Translations under genes and position numbers: made by a program
Assembly: GCA_947457745.1 (NCBI GenBank)
Contig: CANGWT010000108.1
Coordinates: forward strand, 1-6,219
Direction: 5' to 3'
Length of the DNA: 6,219 bases
Origin: Burkholderiaceae bacterium
Lineage (GTDB): Bacteria > Pseudomonadota > Gammaproteobacteria > Burkholderiales > Burkholderiaceae
Notes under the pieces: generated by a model
What the model saw: the letters and a program-made list of their open reading frames with translations, nothing else
The model's database searches: none
What the model was told of the DNA's origin: nothing
Part shown: in pieces, positions 1 through 4,862 of the stretch
How the letters are laid out: each line of letters opens with the position of its first letter
Position numbering within the stretch: position 1 is the first letter of the stretch

Positions 1-177
1 GAAAAAGCAGTACGTCGCATTAAAAAGGGTGAAGATCCGGTTGAGGTTTTATCCATCATGGCTCAGGCCTTGGCTAACAAATTTATGCATGCACCTATTA
101 ATGCGTTACAAAATTCACCGAATAATGAGATTGAAGACTTTAAGCGAATTCTTTCTAGCATCTACTCTCAAAAATAA
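1..177 (+). CDS. hemA: glutamyl-tRNA reductase, C-terminal end (partial)
   Basis: The reading frame is open from base 1 to a TAA at 175-177 and gives 58 residues of a protein that starts outside the window. The stretch KKGEDPVEVLSIMAQALANK followed by FMHAPINAL is the signature of the C-terminal helical dimerisation domain of glutamyl-tRNA reductase, where family members carry a G-E/D-P-x-x-V pattern and then L-(A/T)-N-K-x-x-H-x-P. The enzyme reduces Glu-tRNA(Glu) with NADPH to glutamate-1-semialdehyde, the committed step of C5 tetrapyrrole synthesis in the cytoplasm. The catalytic and NADPH domains lie upstream and cannot be checked. The gene ends 14 nt before the ATG of dxs (8 nt before an alternative TTG), so the two are probably co-transcribed. 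Betaproteobacteria usually keep housekeeping hemA next to prfA, so this may be a second, pigment-dedicated copy (inference). Confidence 0.87.
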   Translation, partial: EKAVRRIKKGEDPVEVLSIMAQALANKFMHAPINALQNSPNNEIEDFKRILSSIYSQK

Positions 178-191
178 TTACGGTATTGAAT

Positions 192-2084
192 ATGCTCAAG
201 GCAACTAACCTACTTCATACAATTAACTCTTCACAAGAATTAAAGCAGCTCGAGCAGTCTCAATTGCCACTATTGGCAGATGAATTACGTGAATTTATCC
301 TTCAGTCCGTTGCTAGTACTGGTGGGCACCTATCCTCTAATTTGGGAACAGTGGAGTTAGCAATTGCCTTGCATTATGTTTTTGATACTCCTGAAGATCG
401 CATTGTTTGGGACGTAGGGCATCAAAGTTATGCCCATAAAATTTTAACTGGGCGCAGAGAGATGATGCCAAGTTTACGCCAGTTTGGAGGTTTATCTGGG
501 TTTCCGAAACGCTCAGAAAGTCCATATGATGCTTTTGGCACAGCACATTCTTCCACCAGTATTTCAGCGGCTCTTGGGATGGCGGTGGCCAGCAAAGTCA
601 AAGGGGAGAAGCGTAATGTAATAGCAGTGATTGGGGATGGCTCAATGAGCGCTGGCATGGCCTACGAAGGCTTAAATAATGCCGGGGTTGATAAATCGAT
701 CCCCTTAATTGTGATTCTGAATGATAACGAAATGTCGATTTCTCCAGCTGTTGGTGCTCTTAATCGATATTTAGCAAAACTGATTAGCGGCTCACTTTAT
801 GGCGCCACTAAAAAAGGCTTGGATAAGATGCTTTCCTACACGCCTCCATTGAGAGAGTTTGCGAAACGACTTGAAGGACATGCCAAAGGGATGATTGGCC
901 CGGCCACTATTTTTGAGGAGTTTGGTTTTGACTACTATGGCCCAATCGATGGACATAATCTTGCTGATCTGATTGTCACACTCAGTAATTTGAAAAAAAT
1001 TGCCCAGACTGATGGGCCACAATTCTTGCATATCGTTACCAAAAAAGGCAAAGGATACGAGAGGGCAGAGTCCAATCCAATTTCATATCATGGCCCTGGA
1101 AAATTTAATCCTAGTGAAGGCCTTAAGCCTTCGGCGCCAGGCAAAAAAACCTACACCGAAGTCTTTGGTGAGTGGCTCTGTGATATGGCTGGGCAAGATG
1201 AACGTCTGATTGGTATTACGCCAGCAATGCGCGAGGGCTCCGGTTTAGTTCGGTTTGAGAAGGAATTTCCTAATCGTTACTTTGATGTCGGAATTGCAGA
1301 GCAGCATGCGGTTACTTTTGCGGCTGGTATTGCCTGTGAAGGACTAAAGCCAGTAGTGGCCATCTACTCTACCTTTTTACAAAGAGGCTACGACCAGCTA
1401 ATACACGATGTGACTTTGCAGAATTTGCCAATCGTCTTTGCCATTGACCGAGCTGGTATGGTCGGTGCAGATGGGCCAACCCATGCCGGTGTATTTGATG
1501 TTGCATTTTTAAGATGCCTGCCGAACCTAGTTCTTATGACGCCATCAAATCAAGCGGATTGTAGAAATATGCTGACGACTGCTTTTAGTTTGAATGGCCC
1601 CTCTGTAGTGCGCTATCCACGCGGATCCGGAGAGGGCCCAGAGGCATCTCAGATACTCGAGACCATTCCCATTGGAAAGGGAACTATTACACGTAGGATA
1701 AAAAATGCAGAAGCCGTTGAAAAAAAGATTGCCTTTGTTTGCTTCGGCCCATTGCTCTACAGTGCAATGAAAGCGGCAGAAGAACTAGATGCCACTGTTG
1801 CTGATATGCGCTTTGTGAAGCCCTTGGACGAAGCCTTGCTATTAGATCTTGCAAAAAATCATGATGCTTTGGTTTTTATTGAAGACAGCGCAATTCAGGG
1901 TGGAGCAGGTAGCGCCTGTTTAGAGGTACTGTCTAGCCATCATGTTCAGATCCCAACTCTACAAATTGGCTTGCCTGATGAGTATGTTGAGCACGGCGAT
2001 ATCAATCTGCTCTTAGATTTATATGGATTGTCCCCGAAGAAAATCCAGATCAAAGTACAAGAGCATTTTCAATTAACACCTTAA
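192..2084 (+). CDS. dxs: 1-deoxy-D-xylulose-5-phosphate synthase
   Basis: This thiamine-diphosphate enzyme condenses pyruvate with glyceraldehyde-3-phosphate to DXP. That is the entry step of the MEP pathway feeding isoprenoids, and DXP is also used for thiamine and pyridoxal. The protein is full length (630 residues from ATG 192; E. coli DXS has 620). Family landmarks in order, numbered from that ATG: SGTG-equivalent STGGH (42-46), WDVGHQ (73-78), GTAHSSTSIS (116-125), the ThDP/Mg motif GDGSMSAG (148-155) with NDN (177-179), YHGPGKF (299-305), TPAMREGSG (343-351), the catalytic glutamate E370 in GIAEQHAVTF, DRAG (419-422), H431 in GPTHAG, YPRG (475-478) and DMRFVKPLDEAL (538-549). Nothing is missing. 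A TTG at 186 in the same frame would add two residues; ATG 192 is preferred because it is the stronger start codon, but neither has a good Shine-Dalgarno. The gene sits in an apparent operon between hemA and a small membrane-protein gene 13 nt downstream. Confidence 0.97.
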   Translation: MLKATNLLHTINSSQELKQLEQSQLPLLADELREFILQSVASTGGHLSSNLGTVELAIALHYVFDTPEDRIVWDVGHQSYAHKILTGRREMMPSLRQFGGLSGFPKRSESPYDAFGTAHSSTSISAALGMAVASKVKGEKRNVIAVIGDGSMSAGMAYEGLNNAGVDKSIPLIVILNDNEMSISPAVGALNRYLAKLISGSLYGATKKGLDKMLSYTPPLREFAKRLEGHAKGMIGPATIFEEFGFDYYGPIDGHNLADLIVTLSNLKKIAQTDGPQFLHIVTKKGKGYERAESNPISYHGPGKFNPSEGLKPSAPGKKTYTEVFGEWLCDMAGQDERLIGITPAMREGSGLVRFEKEFPNRYFDVGIAEQHAVTFAAGIACEGLKPVVAIYSTFLQRGYDQLIHDVTLQNLPIVFAIDRAGMVGADGPTHAGVFDVAFLRCLPNLVLMTPSNQADCRNMLTTAFSLNGPSVVRYPRGSGEGPEASQILETIPIGKGTITRRIKNAEAVEKKIAFVCFGPLLYSAMKAAEELDATVADMRFVKPLDEALLLDLAKNHDALVFIEDSAIQGGAGSACLEVLSSHHVQIPTLQIGLPDEYVEHGDINLLLDLYGLSPKKIQIKVQEHFQLTP

Positions 2085-2097
2085 CCACCTTACTTTT

Positions 2098-2238
2098 ATG
2101 TTTAAAAAAGAAAACGTACATATCAACGGCTTATCAAAAGAGAAAAAGTGGGAATATATTGGTAAACCTGTGGCCATCATATTTGGTAGTCTGAACCTAT
2201 CTATTCTGATATTTTTCTTGATCTACTATTACGCTTAA
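2098..2238 (+). CDS. small single-span membrane protein, unknown function
   Basis: This is an open frame of 46 codons from ATG 2098 to TAA 2236-2238, in the 182-nt space between dxs and tspO. The first 24 residues are polar and lysine-rich (MFKKENVHINGLSKEKKWEY start), followed by one strongly hydrophobic segment at about residues 25-46 (PVAIIFGSLNLSILIFFLIY). That is the shape of a one-helix membrane protein with the positive end inside (N-in). The gene begins 13 nt after the dxs stop and ends 28 nt before the tspO start, which fits an operon member. I do not recognise a family. The polar head plus single helix recalls small pigment-complex or assembly subunits, but there is no histidine in the helix that could ligate bacteriochlorophyll. 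No clear Shine-Dalgarno precedes the ATG, so translation may be coupled to dxs. It could still be a chance frame. Confidence 0.6.
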   Translation: MFKKENVHINGLSKEKKWEYIGKPVAIIFGSLNLSILIFFLIYYYA

Positions 2239-2266
2239 GTACTGAGATGAAGGCCTATTCAATTCT

Positions 2267-2740
2267 ATGATGCGTAAGAAGATGGTAGCGCCATTAGCCT
2301 GGGGTTTAACGGTAGCAATTTTGGGCGGTCTATCGACAGATCTAGGTCCATGGTACCAAGCTTTAAAAGAGCCCTTTTGGAAGCCTCCCGATATGGCATT
2401 TGGACCAATCTGGTCAACTATCTTTATTTTGTCTGGGGTAGCTTGGGTAGGGGCAAAACATTGCACTTCAGATCTTGTAATTCTGAACCGCTTAAATATT
2501 CTTTTTTGGGTAAATGGTTTGCTAAATATCCTTTGGAGTGTTTTATATTTTCGTTTACAAAGACCGGACTGGTCTTTATATGAGTCCGTATTTTTATGGC
2601 TTTCAGTGCTTGCCATATTGCTGACGATCAGAAAGATTTCTCCTAAATATAGCCTGTATATGCTGCCCTATTTAATATGGGTGAGCATTGCCATTGTTTT
2701 AAATTGGGACACGGTTCAACTCAATGGACCCTTTAATTAA
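2267..2740 (+). CDS. tspO: TspO/MBR (CrtK) family tryptophan-rich sensory protein
   Basis: This is a 157-residue, five-helix integral membrane protein, the normal TspO size. Helices fall at about residues 8-24, 46-64, 75-95, 105-121 and 129-147. Family motifs are WYQALKEPFWKPP (29-41), FGPIW (45-49), N-x-x-WS in LLNILWSVLYF (85-95) and LPYLIWVSIAIVLN (133-146). TspO proteins bind porphyrins and related ligands. In purple bacteria (R. capsulatus crtK, R. sphaeroides TspO) the gene lies among carotenoid/bacteriochlorophyll genes and modulates their expression in response to oxygen. The usual tryptophan before the FGP motif is methionine here (M43). Two ATGs (2267 and 2270) are adjacent; AAGG at 2250-2253 is a weak, rather distant ribosome binding site. 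It follows the 46-residue protein gene closely and is probably the last gene of the hemA-dxs transcript. Confidence 0.93.
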   Translation: MMRKKMVAPLAWGLTVAILGGLSTDLGPWYQALKEPFWKPPDMAFGPIWSTIFILSGVAWVGAKHCTSDLVILNRLNILFWVNGLLNILWSVLYFRLQRPDWSLYESVFLWLSVLAILLTIRKISPKYSLYMLPYLIWVSIAIVLNWDTVQLNGPFN

Positions 2741-2826
2741 AACTTCAGTAGGCTAAGCTTTTAGACGCTATGGTCGTTTAATACGCCGTAGAACGCATTT
2801 CATAGTCAAACTTTACTAGGCTCAGC
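2741..2826 (+). repeat. pair of imperfect 18-nt direct repeats upstream of AOX
   Basis: The unit aacttcagtaggctaagc (2741-2758) recurs as aactttactaggctcagc (2809-2826), matching at 15 of 18 positions and starting 68 nt apart. Both lie in the 143-nt spacer between tspO and the alternative oxidase gene. The second unit overlaps the left arm of a stem-loop. They could be operator half-sites for a regulator of the oxidase gene, or chance similarity; no known box is recognised. Confidence 0.4.
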
Positions 2827-2847
2827 AGATAATTTCTCAGGCTAGTA
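2814..2847 (+). promoter_or_regulatory. imperfect inverted repeat / stem-loop ahead of AOX
   Basis: The arm tactaggctcag (2814-2825) can pair with ctcaggctagta (2836-2847), giving 10 of 12 base pairs with two mismatches around a 10-nt loop. It ends 36 nt before the AOX start codon. It has no T-run immediately 3', so it is not a clear terminator for tspO. Its position fits an operator or a leader hairpin controlling the oxidase gene. No convincing -35/-10 pair was found here; TAGAAT at 2846-2851 is a possible -10 without a matching -35. Confidence 0.35.
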
Positions 2848-2883
2848 GAATTTAAATGACTAATAAAAATTAAAGAGCCTCAT

Positions 2884-3483
2884 ATGAGCCACTACCAACC
2901 CATTAATGCATCTGACAGAGTGGCACTTTTCTTTACAAAAAGTATGCGATTTTTTGCAGATACTTTTTTTCAAAAAAGATATGGTCACCGCGCAGTTGTT
3001 CTTGAAACAGTTGCAGGCGTCCCTGGCATGGTTGCTGGAATGTGGACGCATCTAACCAGTTTACGAAAAATGAAAACGGGCTATGGCCCTAAGATTCGTA
3101 CTTTATTGGATGAGGCGGAGAATGAAAGAATGCACTTGATGACTTTCATTGAGATTGCCAAGCCAAATGCATTCGAGCGTATTTTGGTCTTGATTGCTCA
3201 GGCAATATTCTGGAATATGTTCTTTCTTATCTACGTTTTTTTTCCAAGAACAGCTCACCGAATTGTTGGATATTTTGAAGAGGAGGCGGTGTATTCCTAT
3301 ACAGAGTATTTGCGAGAAATTGATGGTGGAGCATTACCGAATATTGCTGCGCCCAAAATCGCCATTGACTATTGGAACTTGCCAGAGAATGCAACGTTGC
3401 GTGATGTTGTGATTGCTGTTCGAGAAGATGAAGCAAAACATCGTGATGTCAACCATGAATTTGCTAGTGAGTACGACCGCTAG
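2884..3483 (+). CDS. aox: alternative oxidase (cyanide-insensitive diiron ubiquinol oxidase)
   Basis: This is a 199-residue member of the AOX family, monotopic on the membrane surface. It oxidises ubiquinol and reduces oxygen to water without pumping protons, bypassing the cytochrome bc1/terminal oxidase branch. All four signature helices are present: LETVAGVPGMVAGMWTHL (from residue 40), LDEAENERMHLMTF (75-88), YFEEEAVYSYTEYL (130-143) and REDEAKHRDVNHEFA (180-194). By alignment from memory with the trypanosomal enzyme, the six iron ligands are E41, E81, H84, E133, E183 and H186, all intact. The hydrophobic stretch around 100-120 is the membrane-associated region. The family signature is AOX rather than plastid-type PTOX. 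The protein lacks the long N-terminal extension of mitochondrial enzymes, as expected for a bacterial one. AAGAG at 2873-2877 lies 6 nt before the ATG and serves as ribosome binding site. It is separated from tspO by 143 nt, so it may be transcribed on its own; the next gene downstream is convergent. Confidence 0.95.
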   Translation: MSHYQPINASDRVALFFTKSMRFFADTFFQKRYGHRAVVLETVAGVPGMVAGMWTHLTSLRKMKTGYGPKIRTLLDEAENERMHLMTFIEIAKPNAFERILVLIAQAIFWNMFFLIYVFFPRTAHRIVGYFEEEAVYSYTEYLREIDGGALPNIAAPKIAIDYWNLPENATLRDVVIAVREDEAKHRDVNHEFASEYDR

Positions 3484-3522
3484 CATTTTAAATCTATCTA
3501 CTTCAAGGCTGCAATGGGCGCT

Positions 3523-3708
3523 TTACCTCAATAAAAGAAATAAGCTAGTCATTGCGATGAGCCCATATAAAAATAGATAAATTTTTAGATCCTTGAAAAC
3601 AATATCTCTTGGAATTTTTTTATATTTTAGAAGATATGCATGATAAATGACCGGTGAAATTAAAATCACTCCAAATTCAATGAACAGCTCTAGTTTTACA
3701 CCAGTCAT
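3523..3708 (-). CDS. small two-span membrane protein, unknown (second gene of minus-strand pair)
   Basis: This 61-residue frame begins with ATG directly after the TAG stop of the upstream minus-strand gene (TAG at 3711-3709, ATG at 3708-3706), so translation by reinitiation is likely. No separate Shine-Dalgarno is visible. Two hydrophobic segments lie at about residues 8-27 (LFIEFGVILISPVIYHAYLL) and 43-60 (IYLFLYGLIAMTSLFLLL). A basic/charged loop KYKKIPRDIVFKDLK joins them, as in a hairpin membrane protein. It ends 39 nt from the stop of the convergent AOX gene, with no obvious terminator between. I do not recognise a family. Hydrophobic pattern, exact gene junction and the strong ribosome binding site of its partner are what support it; overlapping + strand frames look non-coding. 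Confidence 0.62.
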   Translation of the reverse strand: MTGVKLELFIEFGVILISPVIYHAYLLKYKKIPRDIVFKDLKIYLFLYGLIAMTSLFLLLR

Positions 3709-3858
3709 CTATTTAATAAATTTATTTTTTGAGAATATTAACAAGGCAGCAGATATGATGCCTAGGGAAAAGAGTAAAAAAGAGCCTGTTTTCACAAAGA
3801 CGGCAAAACCCAATAGCACCAGGCCAAATATCAATAATCCTAATTTATCTCTAGACAT
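3709..3858 (-). CDS. small two-span membrane protein, unknown (first gene of minus-strand pair)
   Basis: This 49-residue frame starts at ATG 3858-3856 and stops at TAG 3711-3709. The protein is almost wholly hydrophobic: helix 1 at about residues 6-22 (LGLLIFGLVLLGFAVFV), a short KTGS turn, and helix 2 at about 27-43 (FLLFSLGIISAALLIFS), ending in basic NKFIK. The turn is too short for an exposed loop, so a tight helical hairpin is likely. The start is well supported by AGGAGGT 6 nt upstream, the strongest ribosome binding site in the window. It abuts the 61-residue gene with no intergenic base. No family is recognised. Two-span proteins of this size include small respiratory-complex subunits and hydrophobic peptide toxins, but nothing in the sequence selects one of these. 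Confidence 0.65.
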   Translation of the reverse strand: MSRDKLGLLIFGLVLLGFAVFVKTGSFLLFSLGIISAALLIFSKNKFIK

Positions 3859-3864
3859 TAAATT

Positions 3865-3871
3865 ACCTCCT
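3865..3871 (-). promoter_or_regulatory. near-perfect Shine-Dalgarno for the 49-residue gene
   Basis: Read on the minus strand the sequence is AGGAGGT, followed by 6 nt and then ATG. Most genes here have weak or absent Shine-Dalgarno sequences, so this match decides both strand and start for the small minus-strand gene. Confidence 0.75.
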
Positions 3872-4037
3872 GAATTATTGAATTTCTTCTAGTTCGTATT
3901 CGGCATAAAGAAAACCTAATTTAGGCTGCAGTCATCTGAACTTTGGAATATTGCCAGATCATTGCTGTTCCTATGCTACAAGCTCTATTACCTGCGTACA
4001 ATACCTTACAGCCAATTCTTTTGCACTTATTTTATAA
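3872..4037. other. divergent intergenic region between minus-strand pair and DUF455 gene
   Basis: This spacer carries no supported gene and should hold promoters for both directions. A short perfect inverted repeat, CCTAA-T-TTAGG, lies at 3915-3925, close to where a promoter for the minus-strand pair would be expected. I found no convincing -35/-10 pair on the minus strand. No TGT-N12-ACA (PpsR/CrtJ) box was found; the nearest look-alike, TGT at 3966-3968 with ACA at 3978-3980, has a 9-nt spacer. Confidence 0.5.
3975..4002 (+). promoter_or_regulatory. candidate sigma70 promoter for the DUF455 operon
   Basis: TACAAT at 3997-4002 matches the -10 consensus at five of six positions. GCTACA at 3975-3980, 16 nt upstream, matches only three of six -35 positions. 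Transcription from here would give a leader of about 30 nt before the start codon at 4038. It is weak evidence; the site is proposed because a new + strand transcript must begin in this spacer. Confidence 0.25.
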
Positions 4038-4862
4038 ATGATCGAGTTACGTCAAACTGCTCTTGAAATACTGGTACTTAATGATGCCCAAATCAAAGTA
4101 AGTCGAGTGTTTAGGCTATTTGAAGATTATCGGCGACAACTTGTCGGACTTAATCTTTCGGTGACTTTTGATTCTCAAGATCTTGAGTTGCCAGGCCGTC
4201 CTGAAAAGCCCAAACTGATTCCACCGCTGCAGGTTCCCAAAAGAAGAATGGATAGCATAGAGGGCAGAGCATCATTACTGCATTCACTTGCACATATTGA
4301 ATTCAATGCCATGAATCTTGCTTTAGATGCCATTTGGCGTTTCCCTGATATGCCTAAGCAATATTACGAAGATTGGCTTCAGGTTGCTAAGGAAGAGTCT
4401 TACCACTTCACTCTAATAAATGAATACATTCAGACGCTGGGATTTAAGTACGGGGATTTTCCTGCTCATAATAGTTTGTGGGAGATGGTTGAGAGAACTA
4501 CGGATTCAGTGATTGCCAGAATGGCGCTAGTACCCAGAACTATGGAAGCGAGAGGGCTTGATGCGGTTCCTGCAATTCGGGATAGGTTTAAGCAAATCAA
4601 AGATGCCAAGGCGGTAGAGATACTAGAGATTATTCTCCATGATGAAATTGGCCATGTATTTATTGGGAATCGTTGGTTTAATTTTTTATGCGGTAATAGT
4701 GGTTTATCCCCCGTCATTACCTATAGAGAACTAGCCAAAAAATATCAGGCGCCCACTTTGAGGGGGCCATTTAACTTTGTAGCACGTCAGCAAGCAGGAT
4801 TTACTGCAGAGGAATTGGATTTGCTGCGATCTCTTAGCGATAAACGGTCGCAATCAGTATGA
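4038..4862 (+). CDS. DUF455 family ferritin-like protein
   Basis: This 274-residue protein matches the DUF455 family (ferritin-like helical bundle, distantly related to the tRNA hydroxylase MiaE). Diagnostic stretches are LPGRPEKPKLIPP (51-63), LLHSLAHIEFNAMNLALDAI (80-99), DWLQVAKEESYHF (112-124), YGDFPAHNSLWEM (138-150), ALVPRTMEARGLD (163-175) and ILHDEIGHVFIGNRWF (199-214). Candidate metal ligands typical of a diiron bundle are E88, E119/E120 with H123, E170, and E203 with H206, so a non-heme diiron oxygenase or oxidase is plausible. No member's reaction is known to me. The start is fixed: an in-frame TAA (4035-4037) lies directly before ATG 4038, and no other in-frame ATG precedes the conserved region. 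There is no recognisable Shine-Dalgarno. It overlaps the downstream radical SAM gene by 4 nt (ATGA), so the two proteins probably work together. Confidence 0.9.
   Translation: MIELRQTALEILVLNDAQIKVSRVFRLFEDYRRQLVGLNLSVTFDSQDLELPGRPEKPKLIPPLQVPKRRMDSIEGRASLLHSLAHIEFNAMNLALDAIWRFPDMPKQYYEDWLQVAKEESYHFTLINEYIQTLGFKYGDFPAHNSLWEMVERTTDSVIARMALVPRTMEARGLDAVPAIRDRFKQIKDAKAVEILEIILHDEIGHVFIGNRWFNFLCGNSGLSPVITYRELAKKYQAPTLRGPFNFVARQQAGFTAEELDLLRSLSDKRSQSV

Noticed and set aside
186..191. TTG at 186 as the dxs start
   Set aside because: It would add only Met-Asn before ATG 192, has no better ribosome binding site, and TTG is a weaker start. It is kept as an alternative, not chosen.
2098..2238. The 46-residue protein as a light-harvesting beta polypeptide
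   Set aside because: A polar head plus one helix and a GLS-x-E stretch are similar in outline, but the helix lacks the histidine that binds bacteriochlorophyll and the aromatic C-terminal pattern.
2247..2270. Seven-codon mini-frame (ATG 2247 to TGA 2268-2270) overlapping the tspO start
   Set aside because: It could be a leader peptide, but it is too short to tell from chance and has no ribosome binding site of its own.
2197..2616. Long minus-strand open frame (139 codons) opposite tspO
   Set aside because: tspO on the + strand has clear family motifs. The antisense frame is a shadow with no recognisable motif.
3484..3565. Bidirectional terminator between the convergent AOX and minus-strand genes
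   Set aside because: ATGGGC and GCCCAT can pair, but only over six bases with a loop of several dozen nucleotides and no adjacent T-run.
3647..3892. + strand open frame of 81 codons between AOX and DUF455 genes
   Set aside because: Its product is a low-complexity polar sequence with no recognisable fold. It lies opposite the two hydrophobic minus-strand frames, which have a strong Shine-Dalgarno and an exact gene junction.
3966..3980. PpsR/CrtJ-like box (TGT...ACA) upstream of the DUF455 gene
   Set aside because: The spacer is 9 nt, not the 12 nt of the known TGT-N12-ACA site.
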